NCBI GenBank assembly: GCA_026261815.1
Contig: JAMPIT010000712.1
Location: 186,001 to 250,000, forward strand
From: Monarcha castaneiventris obscurior
Lineage: Eukaryota > Chordata > Aves > Passeriformes > Monarchidae
DNA: 64,000 nt
Direction of reading: 5' to 3'
A model generated the notes under the pieces. It had not been told where the DNA came from, did not search any database, and saw nothing but the letters and a program-made list of their open reading frames with translations. A program made the position numbers and the translations under genes. Below, in pieces: positions 24,944 to 39,900 of the stretch. Every line of letters begins with the position of its first letter. Position 1 is the stretch's first letter.

Positions 24944-27900
24944 TTTTGGCTGCACTTCAAACTAAGTCAGCAAATACTTTGCTATTAAACCATGTATTTT
25001 CTGTGCTCTGTTTATTTTTCAAAGGAACAGATAATTGCTGTTTTGGTAAAACTCTGACCACATTAAGTTTTGACTCCTATCAGTGCTGTTATTTTTATGA
25101 AAGACTTTGCTGTATTAAATGTTAGCAAAGCTAACAGTTACCCAGCTTCCCAGCTTGACCATTTTCCATAGTGACTCCCACTGCCTGGGACAGAGCCACT
25201 TCAGGCAGCAGTGGCTGCAAGAGCAGCACCACCTGTGGGAAGTACCTGGGTTTATTTTGCTGTGTGCTTTTTGATGCTTTGAGGGCTTGGGAGAGCTTTC
25301 TAGGGCTGCTTTTGCTGTCCCAAGAAGATCTGAGCCTGTTAGGACCTCTCTGGTGCTGGGAAGGAAATCACTTCACTCTGTGGGGAAAAAAAAAGTTGGG
25401 TTTGAATGATGACATGTGAAAAATGGGATAATGGCAGAATTCTAGCAATGAATTCTATTCCCTTGGCATGTTTGTCATCAACCCCTGGGTCAAAGCAATT
25501 GTTTCTCTTCCTGGTAGCTCCTGGGGGTGGAGGACTGGAGAGCAGCATTTAGTGATCCTTCTGAATAATCTGTGTTGGGAAGGATTCACTTTTCAGTAGC
25601 TGGTACCAATTTTGGTCCTGTCATCATTACAACAGAGAACGAGGCAGAGAAGAATTCACTCTGAGCCTCAGTCACTAAGCAGTGATCAATTTTCTTTGTT
25701 ATTTTCAATTCTGGCTTTTACTTGAAATGCAGGAGACAGCAGGGTTTGCATCTGGAAAATCAGAAGTCCATCTGTGAGCCAGATGCTTTGCTGTGGAGGG
25801 AGCAGATCAAAGGATCACAGGATCATCAAGGTTGGGAGAAACCTTAAAGCTCATCTCATTCCAAACCCCAACACCTTCCTCTAGACTAGCTTGCTCCAAT
25901 CAAAGATGCAACATTAGAGTGGAGTAAAAATAGTTTTAAGGATCTTTTCTGCGCCCAGTTGCAGGTTTTAGAGGCATTGAAGAAGCCTGCAGGCCACTGT
26001 GGTGTGAAAGGAATTCTGAACAATGCACTGAAACCATGGAGAGGTGCATCAGAGGTTTTCCTTCTCCCTGGCCCTCCAGGAAATGCTGTGCTGAGGGTAA
26101 AATCAGGCACAGTGAAAAATATTTAACTGTGGGCTTGCTGCTGGTTTTCATTGCTCTTCATGGACTGTTTCTGCTGATATTCTCAAATAATTTCTGTAGA
26201 AAAATCCAAAGCCTTTTATTTAAAAGTCTGATGCTGTTTCTTCTTAGACCTTGAATGATTCATGGGGTTTTTTTCTGCATTTATAAAATGTCACTCCTGT
26301 GGTTTGTTATGATGTATGGTCTGAACATTCCTGGTTCCTGTGATGCCAACTTATCCATCTTCACTGTGGCCTGTTACTGCCTCAGAAAACAAGCCTTGAA
26401 CAGTTCTTGAGCTGCAGATGTTTACTCCTTAATGGCATCTTGGCCTTCTCAGAGATGTTACAGCTCCTAAAAGATCCAAAGCAATTTGCTCCCTGCTTCT
26501 CCAAATCTTTATCTCCCTGGAATGCCTTGTTCTTTATTCCAAATCCAGTTTTTCCTGAGTAGTTGTTTGTGCTGAGCCCAAAGTGGGGAATACAGGAGTA
26601 TTCAGCTATATCTGGAAACCATTCCTTCCTGAATTTACCTGATGCTGAGTTTCTACAGCTGAATTTGGACAGGTCCTTCCTGTAAAGCTTTTCCCAATGT
26701 TTCTCCCAACCCTCCCAGGACAATATCTCCTGCAGTTCTGAGCTGATGGGTTATTGTTCCTCTGTTTGGCTTGGCCTCAAGTTAAACAAAAAAAAACAAA
26801 AAAAAAAAAAAAAAAAAAAAGGAAAGAAAGAAGGATAAAAAAAAATGCTGTTACTATTTTGGAACTAAAACTTTGATTTGCAAATCACTTTGCATTATTT
26901 TACTTTCCCTAAACAAATCCAAACCGTTGCTGTATCGTGATGTTTAAGTCAGTGGAAAAAATGATTTCAAAATTTGGAATGGAAGCTTTAAGCAGTGGGA
27001 TTCAGTGGTTCTAACACCATTCAGCTCCCTAACAAAGTGCTCCATTTGGAACTAATCAGAGCTTTGTGATTTTTCTAGGCCAATTTGGAACCGCTTTGAT
27101 GTGCGACGGGATCAGATAGTATGAGCTCAGGCAGACAAGACATATGGGCTAAATTAATCCTTACCAAGTCTAGGAAAATTAAATCTTTATGGAAAAAAAA
27201 ATGGAGGTTATGTATAAACAAAATGCAAATTATAAGCTGCACGCGATGCTCGTTGTAAGGAGAGTGGAGAGGAGGGAATACAAGATAAGAGGCAATAAAT
27301 TGTAACAAACTGCTTGTTCAGAGATTTTCTGGAGCTGTGTGGCTGCTCTTACTCAGTTTGAAGCATTCTGAGTGTTTATATTTCTGATTGTTCCGAATAT
27401 TTGGAACCTGCTTGTCTAGGATAATACAGCCCTGCCTGAGCTCCTTTCCCAGCTTGCTCCTCTGCACTGTCCCTTTGCCAGGAGGATGGTGCTCAGCCCT
27501 CTGGAACTTCCTCCCAGCAGCCCTGGGCTGGAGGGAGAGTTTAATGAGCTCCAGGAGAGAGGCTGTGTGAGATAAGCTCTGCTAAAGACTGACTTTGGCA
27601 AGGAAATTTCAACTCTTCCCCACCCTCCCGCCGAGCTTGGAGTTTAATGGTTGGTCTAAGGGCAAGCTTGGTGTTAAGTTCTGTTATTGGAGGGAAGCTG
27701 TGCTGAAGAAATAATATATAATTAGATAAATATAATGCTTTTGCATTTATATATAGAAAATAAAGTTTATTTTTTTGACAAGAAGCAGTGCTGGAAAAGA
27801 AAGCAGCTACCTGTAACCCTCATTTCTCCTGACACCCATCTGCCATTCTGGATTGATTTCTTTACACATCGAAGCTTTTTTATGGATGTCAAATATACAG

Positions 27901-30900
27901 AGCCTTTCACTTGTTCTGCTGCCTTAAAGTGTGTATAAATCTATAAATGTCAGTCTTAAAATGGAGCTTACAATAGGTAATTGTACAGAGTGGGGCTGTG
28001 CTATTTCTGACCTGCATTGTGTGCTCTGACTGATGGCAACATGGAATGGGAGGGCGTGCAAAGCTTTGTTTGCTGCAGAAATTGTCCCAACTCAGGGCAC
28101 TGTGTCAAGTTAGCAGCATCTGAGGGAGCCTTTTCCCTTACAGGGACGTGGAGCTGCTGCTATTGAGTTACCCTGAGTGAAGGAGAACTCATTTCGTTAG
28201 GGCAAGATGCACATTTTCTCCTGTGATTCGTGCCAGGCTAAAATCCATGTGAAATTCTAATTACAGCTCTCCCTACCAGCATTTCAGGTTGATTCCAGAT
28301 GTAACAATTGAATTTCAAGTCACACAGTTACTCTTGAGTAGTTACAAGGGGTGTTTTTGTTGGTCTGAACTCCCTCTTTAAAGCATCTTTTCCTCTTCAA
28401 GGTTCTTAAACTCTTTTTTTGTTTTGATGCTGAAACCTTCTGCTTGGGCATTGTTAGTACAGGAGTTTCCATTGAAATATGATCATAACAGGTTATTAAA
28501 TGGCAAAGATGAGAAAATCAGGGTTTTGCTAAGATTTTTTTCATTGCAATCTGTGTGGGAATATTTGGGAGTGCCTTGAGTCTCATCCCTGGAGAGGTAA
28601 TTGAGCCCCCTGGAGAGGTAATGGAGCACCATTGCTGCTCCCCTGGCATCAGGATGGGGAGAGAGTGGGAAGAGCAAAAGTGAGGAAATTCCTGGGTTAA
28701 GATCAACACCATTTAATAGGGAAAACAAAAGTCCCACATGCAAGGAAACAAAAGAATTGATTCCCCATTTCTCATGGATGGGGCAGGGTTTGGCCATCCC
28801 AGGACTCCCTCATGGGTCATGGGGACTTGGGAAGAGTATTGGGGTCACTGAACGTCTCCTGCTTCCTTCTTCCCCCAGTTTTCCATACTGAGCATGATGC
28901 CACGGGCCTGGAACATCCCTTGGATGAGCTGTGCTCAGCTGGCTGCCTGTGTCCATCCCAAATCCTTGTGCCCCCCCAGCCTCTGTGCTGATGGAGTGGA
29001 GTGAGGACCCAAAAAGGCCTTGGCTGTGTAAACCCTGCTCAGCAGTAACCAAAACATCTCCGAGTTATCCACAGCTTCCAGCACAAATCCAAACCAGCCT
29101 CCCACCAGCTACTGTGAAGAAAATTAACTCTACCCCACCCAAACCCAGCACAGTGATGTAACACTAAAATGACATTTTCCAAGAGCCCTTTTCCCCAGTT
29201 TTCCTGTTGAAAAGTTAAAATCTGTGGTGTGCAGAGGTTAAAGGTCTTGCAATCTCTCTCCAATTGACTGCTGGGTGACTATTGTTTAAAAAAGAATTAT
29301 GCTGTAAGTAGCTTTTTAGATTAGCCAAGATAATCTCAGTTTGTGAATAGCTGCTGACTGAAACCACTTCCCTGAACTGTTACTTGGGGAATAGCAGGAG
29401 TAACACCCTCAGTTTTAAAAGAATCCAACTTGTCCTGAGTGCCTTCCCAGGGGATCCCTCACTGCAGAGAAGGTGTGATATTTGTGAATTCCCTCCGTTT
29501 ATCTTAATGGATTTTTGTATTTTTCTTTCCAGGTCACTCCAAGGTCTGAGACCCCCATCAACAGTGTCAGCAACAGTTTGGAAAATGTGCTCCATACATC
29601 CACACATTCCATGGAGGAGTCAATACCCAAGAGGCCTTCGGGGAAACACTCCAAAGGTGTGTGCTTTTCCTCATGCCTGCTTCCAGGATCCAGCTGGGAT
29701 CCTTGGTGGAGCTCAGCTTTATCTTCCTTGGGATTGGAGGCTGGAATTTTGCTGCTTTGCTTCTGGGTTGGGTTGAGCAAAGGAAGTCCCAGAAGGGTTT
29801 GTAGGAAGTCTGAGTGTGGCAGGGAGAAATGGCCAGCAAGAGAGGAGTATCCTGCTGTTTCCATTGGGAAATGAGCCAGAAGGTGCTTTGAAATACCTTC
29901 TTTTGAAATACCAGCTTAGCTCTCAAGAAATATTCTCCAAGAGTGAGTATCTTGGACATTCCACCACTCCACAGGTTATTTCTTGGATAAAGTATATGGT
30001 GTTGAGTGTTGCTCAAAGGGAAAAGGCATTTAAACAGTTTGATTGCCACTCCCACCTTCCTCTTGCTTTCCCAAGTGAGAAACTGAGGGAAGAAAAGTGG
30101 AAGATAGGAGAGAGATCTTGCACCTTTCTCTGTTACAAAATAAATCTGGTTTTTGTAATGCTATATTGCATGCTGACCTGGCTAAAAGCTGGGCTTAGCA
30201 AATCAGGGTTAATTATTCCATTTCCACACTCCAGGCTCTGATTGCAAATGTGAAAATGTCTGGGTTAAATGTGACTAACAGTATTTTTATTTAATACATT
30301 AAAAAAACTCACTGGTAAATGAGGAAAGTCTTTGAACTGGGAGCTGCTCTTTGTGCAGAGCAACTTTTGTGAGCCTTGTAGGGCAGAATTAATCAGGGAA
30401 AATATCTACCCTCATATGTTGCCTCCAAGTATCATTAAAAATATTGTCATGCACCATCTAAATTTTTTAATTTGGAATTTGTCTTCTTGAGTTCTGTTCT
30501 CTTCTCTGCCACTGGCTTCCTACAGAACTTTCCAAATACAGTTTGATACCACAGAAATTGAAGAATTTCAAAGCACATCTTCACTCAGAAGATCTGATAC
30601 AGCTCAGAAAGGGTTAAAGGTCCCAAGAAATGTTGACTTGCCTCCACCAGCCCTCCTTTTCTGTGACACACTCCACTGTAATAATCCCAGAAGTGTAAGG
30701 AGCAGTAATTTTTTACAGTGCAGTAATGCTGGAAGTAGCCATTTCTCCAGCTGTAAAAACCATCAGGGTAGAAGAAAACGCAGCACTAAGCAGAAGCATG
30801 GCTGGGTTTGTGGCTTTCATCTGATTAAAAATAGGACAGGGTTCAACACTGTTTTCATTTGTACTCAGTGATTGCTATTCCAGTACCATATATGCTAAGA

Positions 30901-33900
30901 TTAGTCATGGTGCTCTGTGAAAATTAATTAGGTTTTCCTCTGATCTGTTTTTCTCTTATAGAATACCTGCCTCGTGTTCAGTTTAATTTACAGACTGCCT
31001 CAGTGATAGTTGGGAAAAAGGGGGTGTGATAAATACTGATACTCAGCTTTCTGCTTCACCAGCAGTGGTGAATTCTCCTTGATATTTGATGGTCTGCCTA
31101 GGAGTTCTGTTTCTTCAGCTTGGAGTGCAATGTAGGATTATTTGCCAGCCTGAATCCACTGTTACTGACTTAGATTCCTCATTTTCATGGCAAACACAGC
31201 TCTTAATTTAGCAGGACCCACTAACTTTTTAACCTGGAGCACATAAAATGGTCATGAAAGCATGGGATGCTTGATCTTCATGTTGTTATTTTTTAGTGAG
31301 ACTGGTTTCAGACAGTTTGACAGGACAGGATTTCTCCTCAGAAGTAATGAGCTGCCCAAGGTCATCATTCCTCTCCTGGCAAAGCCCTGGAGCTGGAAGT
31401 GTCTCAGTTAAAAAGGCTGTAGCTGAAACATGAGGAAGAAAAGAAAAATGAGAAAGGTGCAGTATTTGTTGTGCTTAGCTGGATTAGAGACAGTTTGTAT
31501 TAACCCAGGGAATGTTTTAATCCTGATTTGGAGAAATGTCAGTAATTTAACTTCCTCTCCACAGCTGAACAGTGACTGGGGTTGTACTAGCTTGGACCTG
31601 AAAGCTCTCAGTGACTCTGTTTTCCTTAATCCACTACTTTTGGCATCAAATATTTGAGTTTCTGCATGGGAAAGAGGTGGGAAGAGAGGATTTTGCTGCA
31701 TCCTCTCCGTGGCAGTGTGTGTGCTGGGAATGTTCATACAGCTTCCTGCAGAGACTTGTCAAATACCTGGGAACAATTTCACCAGAATTGTGCTGCCTCA
31801 GGAGATGAATTTACAACAGGAGTGTCAGCCTGAGAAGTGCACAAACCTTTGCTTTTACCTCAGAGGCCCAGCTCGCTGTGGGAGCGCTGTCAGGCATTAA
31901 ATCAGAAGTTATGGAATGATTTAGATTGGAAAGGACCTTAAAGATTGTCTAATTCCACGGGCAGGGACACCTTCTGCTGGATCCATGCTGCAATACCCAA
32001 ATTATTGACAGTAGTGGCCAGCAAACTCTTGGTTTTGTATCAAAATTCCTCCATTTTTCCATGCTGTCTCTCCAAGCTAAAGCCCTTTGTCCCTGTGTAT
32101 GTATCAGTGGTAAAATGGGATAAACCAGGTTGACATTGCTGCAAAATGAAAGTTGTGGCACTGGGAAGCTCCTGTACCTGCTGACATAAAAATGTTGGGG
32201 ATCTGTGCTCTACCTGGGCTTTTCTTTTGTAAAATAAAGTTTAAAAATTTGCCCTGTGCAAGTTGGGGAAAAAAAATACAGATAGGTTCTGACAGAAGGA
32301 TGTGGAGCTCTCCTGAAATCCAGCAACTGTAACATGCAGGGTAAATTGTGCTTTTTATTCCTGTTTTGATCAGAGATTTCGGGCTGTTCAAAGCCATTTT
32401 CACAGACGTGGAATTGTTTTAACTGGAGGTGACTTTGGGAAGTGGAGGCTTTCCCTGTTCTCAGAACTGGCTGTTGCTGTGCTGGAAGCTGCAGTCGGCC
32501 TTGTTCACAGGTTTTGAGGCACTGACAGATCTCACTGGTCAAGCAGAACAGAGATAAACACAGATAGATTCTTGGGTTACATATAATTAAAATTCCAGGA
32601 GGGATGTGTTGCTTTTTGTGCCTCTTCCCACTGTTCCTAGAATGTAGTCAGGTTTTAATAATGGTTTTAACACCAATGAAAAAAAAAAACAAATTCAAAT
32701 AAAGGTTGGGTATTTTTTGTCTCCTGAGCCTTTCCCAGTAGCAAGGTGGTTAAAAAAAAAGTCACGAGTTAAAATTGCTTTTCACTATTTTGTTTTGCAG
32801 GCAATCCTCTGCTGGTAGCAAAGAGAAATTCAGGAAATTCCATTTTTATTCCAAAGTTCAGGAGGAGCTATGTGACCCATGGGAAGCCCCATGCACAGAG
32901 CTAATTTTTAACAAGCCTGTGGATGTAGAGTTGGGGTAATTCCCAAAAGAGAGCAGTTATGGTTATCACAGCTGAATGAAAAAAAAATCAGCTTATTTTT
33001 ATTTGGTCAAAAAAGCAATAGGAATTTTCCATGCTCCAGAGATGTTGTTAATTACTCTTCTACTGTAAGGTTCCAAGGATTTGGCCATTAGGTGCATAGC
33101 ACTGGAGGCAAGTCCTGCTCTCTGCATGTGACATATTTTAGCAATGTATTAAACATGGTCAGTGACCACAGCATATTTTCCAAAAGCACAGAGGAATGAA
33201 GTGCATTAGACCAGATGTTGAAGTGCAGAACAAAAGAATCTTTTTTCATAAAGACAACATAAGTTACAAACATCCCAGTACAGAGACTCTGCAGGCTTCA
33301 CCCTGTCACTGCTCTCAGTACTGAGTAAAATCCTGATTTGTCACAGCCTCTGGCTGAAGTTTTCCTGCACTGGAGGCTCTTTGTTGGGGTTTTGAAGTTG
33401 CTCATCCCTGCTCTGACCCTTTGCAGGTGGCACTTTCCATGTCCCTCCCCAGAGCAGCCTGGATAATAATTTCCTCGAGTGAACAAGTCTCATTTTCTGC
33501 AAAAGTGACAGAAACTCTCCTATTCTTGTGTTTCCTGTATATTTATCTTGCCTTTCTGCTGTTGCCACACAAAACCCTCCAAATTGTCTCCACGCCAGCC
33601 TGATTTCAAATGAGGCAACTGTTGAAATCTGATCTTTATAGAGTGAAGCTGAATCATAATTCTTGCAACACAGGATCTAAGGATAGGCACAAGCTGCTTC
33701 TGGAGAGTAAGGAGTAAAGCTTTGAGATGGAAAATGGGGGCAGGAGGGTTTTATTCTACAGCCTCTTCTCCATTTAGCTCTGCTGAGCACAGGAAAACCA
33801 ATTGCTTGGTTGAAGGGATACTCTGAGTCCACACACAAGCTCCTGCAAAGCCTTGATGTGTCCCAGGCTCGGATAAACACATGGAATAGCACATAAAAGT

Positions 33901-36900
33901 CTATGGGCATGAAGGAAAACAAGCTCTGAGTGCATCTCAGGAATATACTGATTTAATTCTCAATCAATATTAGGATGTAAATATATCCCCCTGTTTGCAG
34001 CATTCCTGTTGAGCCCAGGTGGGATGAGTTGGAGGTGGCTTGTGGTGGTTGTCACGTGCAGCAAACGTTGGTATCTGAATTATTTCATGACAATAGTGAG
34101 CAGAAATGTGTGATGTCAACCTTCCAGAACTTCTCACCACTATTTTTGCCTCTCTGTTTTCCTTGGCAAAATGTGTTGGTACGGTCTTGCACCTTTTTTT
34201 GTCTCCCACTTCCTTGGCTCATTCTTTTTCCATAAGAAACCAGGCTGCAGGAGCTCTCCCAGTCTAATGGCTATCAACAGCCTTTTCCTCTGGAAGTGTT
34301 TGACACCAGTTGTTCTGTCTGCTGAAGGCAGGCAGAAAATACAGGGGGAGGAAAAAAAAAAAGCTCTGAAATCTATTTTGTTCAGGTCCAGACTTCAAAG
34401 TGCATCGGTCGTGGAGCTGGATTATTCTATTTTTAAGTAACGACATCATCTCAAACAATATTGGGTCAACTACTGGTAGGGTAGGGCTTAAAGAAATATT
34501 TAGGCTATGATAATCCTTCAGGAAAAATCTCCCTGTCCCAACTGTATATAATTTTTCAGCTGTTTGTGTATGTCCTTGTTCATTTTGCCTCTGAAGGGAG
34601 AGCTTTGCTTCTAAAACTTGAGCACTGTAGGTTGAGATCACACACCAGGCACCGCCTTCCTGACCTTCTGTCTCTGCCACACGAGTTCTTTGAGGAGTAT
34701 CAAGTATTTAGAGTGAATTCTAGAAGTCAAACCCGAGGATTAGTGTGCTCCAAAAAACGTGTTTTGATGTTGCATATTTTCCCCCGTGCTAGAAGATTAT
34801 TGTATGTTAAGGAATTTCTCGATGATGCATAAATCACGTTGCTCAATCTGGAGCTGGGAGGTCAGTTCAGGTTGGAGGTTTGATTTTGCAATGAAGACAA
34901 TACTCAAGTTTAGGGTTTAAAAAACCATCAGAAACGTTGCATTTCACCTCAAGTTTTTATTGATAGTTCAGTTGTCCTCTGCTTACAGAAGCCCATTTTA
35001 TGTCCCCAAAGCCCGGGTGAGTGGCTCATCCTTGAGCTGGGGTAGAGCTGGGAGTGGAGTTCCTCACTTCTGGACTCTGGCAAATTGATGTTGTCAACTG
35101 TTAATAAGTTAACTTTTATCCTCTCTGGAGGTTGCAGTCAGCATTTCTTTGTCACCCTCGGTGCCTCCTTTTTCCTGTAAGGAGCCTTGTCAGGAGAGAT
35201 CTGGGATGGCTGTGACAGGATGGAAAGGGAGAGGAGGGAGCATGGACACTCCTCTAACTGGATGGGAAGTTGGCTCCTGGCTGCCTGCTCATGCAACAAC
35301 TGTCACAACCTTTCTGTGCCAATCTGGAAATGCTCCTGGCTGAGCTTTGGAATCCACAGCCCTGATTCCTTCCCTTTGTGCTCCACAGGGACGACTCCCA
35401 GCTCACCCCTTGGCCAAGAGCTGCAGTGGAAAGTGATGCTCTGTGTGTGATCAGTGGCTCTTTTGGAGTTCATATCACAGAGGATTCTTTAATTTCCTCT
35501 GGGCAGTTTTAGTTGTGTCTACACCATATGCCTTGATCAGATATTCCCTTAAAATAATGGATATCAAGCATTTACCTCAGGGCCTGATCCTGAAGCTGCT
35601 GAGTGGTTCCCTCACTTTAGTCTTGTTTGGACTTCCTGCTTGTTTTTCCTCAGTGAAGAGGTGGAATCACTCTGTTTGGGCAGCTGGTGGTCCCTACCTA
35701 ATTAACTGCTGAGCCTGTTGATTTAAATTCATTCAGATTTGACAGAGCTATTTAGAGATTTTATTTACAGTTGTGTCTGGACAGAAGAGACTCATTCATG
35801 CTTCCTCCAGGAGAGCTAAGAACAGCTGAGGTACAGCATGGGTCCTTGGGAAATAAGGCTTTGCTCCTTGGTAATCCATAGAATCCCAGAATTTGTGTTG
35901 GAGGAGACCCTAAAGCTCATCTCATTCTACCCCTGCCCCCTTCCACTAGCCCAGGTCGCTCAGAGCCCCATCACTCATCTTGCTTTTATTGATCCTTGTG
36001 TCAAATAAGGATTTGTGTGCTGGGCAATACAATTTCCTTATTAAACATTAGGAAATGAGCAGTTTTCTGCTACAATAGGATTTGACAAAGAACACTTAAT
36101 TTGGAGTACTCTGAAGTCCTTTCAGTTTGGCTTCAGTGGGAGTTGGATAATACTTTTGTTTATAATTAATTTAGTCAAGCTACTCTGAAAAATTTCAGAT
36201 GTAGGAATAGGATGCTGGTAAATCCATCTGTGTCAAGAATTTACCTCAGGCACATTCCTGATCTTGGATAAGGACAGTGTAGTCATCAATATCTACTGTG
36301 AGATTATAAATTCATATTTAATATTATTTACCTTTTTCCATGGCTTTCAAGAAGCACAGGAGGCCACATGGAGGAGGAGAATTCCTGGAAGGATTCTCCC
36401 ATTTCCCAGTCCATGTCTGTGGAGTCCTGGAAGTGCCTTCAGTGGCACAGGAGTTGTTAATGAAGGTGAAATTAATGGTCATTACCTCAACAGCTCTGGA
36501 AGCAGCAGCACGACCTTCTCCTTGTAATGGAAACAACAAAGCAACTTCAGCTTTTAATTAAAATTGCATTCAATGGTGAAAAGCAGTTTTTCTCAGATCT
36601 TAATGGTAATGGCTTCATGCAGCCCATCTTCTGAGGCAGGAAAAAAGGTGTTGGGAGAGCTTTTCCTGTGGTGGAACTAATGCTTAAACCTGCATTTTTA
36701 CTGAAAATCCTTAATTAAAGGCAGGAGGTGAAATTTGACTTTTAAGAAACTACTGAAGGATAACAAATATGTAATTGAAGACTCTAAAACCCCCCAAAAA
36801 ACACCCAAGAAGGTGAATGTTAACTGCTGATTTTTGCCTCCTGGCACATTCCTGCTGCAGCCTGATGGGAAATGGCTCCTTGGGGCTGGACATTCCCTTG

Positions 36901-39900
36901 TCTGCTGGCTGCAGATTGAGTGAGGGATGTGAGAAATGTTCAGAAATGCTCAGAAATGCTCAGCTGTTCCTCGTGCCTTCAGAATGCAGCACCCTGGAAC
37001 ATCTGGGAATGCCTCTTCTGAAATAGCCCATTTTTACTGCCACCTTAAACAAGAGGCATGCAAGAATTCAGGGAAGAATTGAAAAGAAATAGCTTGCTTA
37101 TCCAAACGAAATTGGATAAAAATTGCCACTTTAAAGAAGAAAATAGGAGTGATTCACATGTATTCCTAGAAATCCAGCAGGTCCCTGCCCATTTTATGTA
37201 CTGTCACCACTGTACTAATGACTAAATGGCAATTTTCTGGTGCATGTCATGCTTAGGAAGCTTTTACAGCTGGTTAGTTGTTGGCTGGTAAATGTTCCTT
37301 GCCTTCCCTTAACAGTTTATTCCTAAATCTCCCAATTTTCCAAAGCACATTTTTCATTTCCGTCTCCCTTTCCATTTAGATGAATTCTTGCCTCCAAAAG
37401 CTGAGGGTAATAGGCTTAAAGTACAGTAATTTTTTCAATAGGTAGCTGGAGTTTTTACAGGTATCTAAATATACAAGTTTAAAATGGTGTCATCTCTCAG
37501 AGATTTTTGGGTCCAGACCTGAAAATTGCTGGGTATTTAAAATAAATCTGAGGTTTCTTGCTTGCCTTTGACGTCAGCATTAGAATTTTCACAGGGGGGC
37601 TTTTCTCTGCAGACATGGGAGGCTGAAATTTTGGAAAGAATCAGACTGAAGGAGGGAAAAGATAGCAAATATTGTAGGACTGGAGAAATGGGTGATATTG
37701 GGAATTGGAAATAATAAATAAATTAAATTGGGGCTGTTCAGGCTGCAGTGAAGCTGGAGAGGGGCTCCATCAGGAACTAAAATGACAGGACAAGGGGGAA
37801 TGGCTTAAACTGAAGGAAAATAGGTTTGGATTGGGTATTAGGAAGGATTTAATGGCTCTGAGGATAGGCAGGCCCTGGCACAGGGTGCCCAGAGGAGCTG
37901 TGGCTGCCCCTGGATCCCTGGAAGTGTCCAAGGTGAGGCTGGATGGGGCTTGGATCAGTGGAAGGTGCTCAAGGAAGATCCCTTCCCACCCAAACCATTC
38001 CATAATGTGAAAGAGCAAAGCTGAGAAGAGTCAAAGCAGTGGAATTCTGTCCATGAATTCAGTTATTTTGGGGTTGTTTAAAGGAAGTTGTGTTCTTGTG
38101 TTTAATGGCAGCTTAATGCACTTTTGATAAATGGCATGTGTTGGAAAATGCCAGATCCTGAGACCTGGATGAAGAGACTGGACAGCTGTTGGGGAAGGGA
38201 AGCATCTGGAGCTGTTCTTGGATTGATTCTAGGGAGTAAATGGAGAAATCTCGTTTGGGGATTGCAGACAGTGGGACTTGGGAGAACTTGGAGGGGTGAT
38301 ACTGCCCCAAACCCAAATGAACACGGTCCCTTGTACTTCCCTACAGCATTTCATGGAATTGAGGCTCTGATCCATATGGTAGATCTGTTCCTTTGTGCCA
38401 CACAAGTAGAGGAGACAAATAGTCAACTTTGGCATTGTTTAGTGCTTTGAATTTTCATTTCTAATTTCATTTTCTCTTGTTCTTTTAAGCTGGAGAGTCA
38501 CAGGCTGTAATTATGCAAGACAATACTTTTGATTAAAGTAAATTTTCTTTTCTTGGGTGCACAGAAATGCTAAGCTAAAAGGTTAACGTTTCATTTGCTT
38601 TCTGATTTGTTCTTTTATTTCTCCCTGGAAAAAAAGAAGGAGAGGATTTGCTGTGCTGCACGACTTTCCCTGCCTGGAGTGGATGCATTTCATCAGTGGA
38701 GGGTGCGGGTGCTATTTTTAACCATCACTCAGAGGGGCAGCCCTGCTAAAATTACATCATTAATATCCCCAGCTGAAAGGAAATGGCAGAAAACACACCA
38801 GGGCCTTTGGAGTTTTCTGCCTGTTGTGTTTTCCACTCCTGGGGGTGAATTATTCCAGGTGTATCATTCCAGCAGAGCTGGTTACAATCACACCCTTGTG
38901 AACAGGCCCGAGGAAAAGCGTAATAAGTGAATTTGTCTGCAAAACCAGCAGGTATGAAATAGGTCTCAGTGGCTTGGAGAGCTCCAAGTTTGGATTCCTT
39001 CCTGTTCCTGTTGTTAAATAGTTCAGGGATTTGCTGAATATCCAACTATTGCAAAAGAAGTGGGAACCTAGAGCTTTAAACACTAACTTTTGCTAGAAGT
39101 GGGGTTTGTTTTGTTCTGTAGGCCCTGCTAAAAGATCTACTGGCAAGTGTGGAGTTTCAGAGCTTCAGGGCATGGAGGTTTTCAGTGGATGAGGTCTGGT
39201 GTTTTTTCCATTCTTTTTAGCTCAGTTTTTGGGCATTCTCATTGCCCTGGCAAATATTCATAAAATCTCCTTTGGGTTTTTCCCTCCTGTATTTGCCTCA
39301 TAGATGTGTTACAGTTGTCCAATAGTTGTGTAGTGTCTTCAAATCAGTTTAACTGCTGAATTTGAACTTCTCTTTGAATCACTGGTCAAATCTTGTCTGG
39401 CATCCAGAAAGAAGGAACAATGAGTTGTACAAAAGTAGAAAAGGGAACAAGAATATTCAAGCCTGAGAACAGAGACACGAAAATTGCCACAAAAGGGGAA
39501 CCTCACAGAATTGGCTGTGCAGGGATATTTGTTTCTCACTGAACTGAGGATTTGAATGTGTTTGTGGCTCTTGGCAAGACTGTTTGTACTCAAGGATTTT
39601 TCTATTCCACATGAGTCCCTTAGTCTGGTGTTTTTACATAGCGTGCTAAGAGAATTTTTTTTTTTTTGCTGTTAACAAGGCTGTAATTCCTTAGAAAATA
39701 AAAAACTGAAGCTGCTATAACACGACTTTGTCCTTGCTGCTGCTTGTTATTGCAGCCTTAGTCATGAGTTTCCAGTGCTGAGCCCAGTCTCAAAAATGCA
39801 GCAAACAGCACGTGCTTATTTACAGGAGCATTAAACCCTGCTGGCCTGGAGCAGCCCTTCCAAAGCAGGCAAGCTGCTCGCTTCATCTGCCTTGGAGACT

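Larger units (their letters stand above)
16437..29532 (+). other. ZCCHC14: ZCCHC14 intron 1 (13.1 kb)
   Basis: The intron runs from GTGGGT to TTTCCAG. It contains a short GGAT array (16586-16609), several CR1 tails in both orientations, the 39-bp minisatellite inside a CR1, T-runs at 20810-20824 and 24912-24936, and an A-run near 26788-26820. Two CpG-retaining or homeodomain-motif-rich stretches (16960-17160 and 27050-27310) are candidate regulatory elements. I see no exon between exons 1 and 2. Confidence 0.85.

Noticed and set aside
26382..26820. Possible processed pseudogene before the A-rich run
   Set aside because: The sequence before the A run does not translate into any recognised protein on the + strand. 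The minus-strand 113-codon frame has the wrong orientation for the tail and no known homology.
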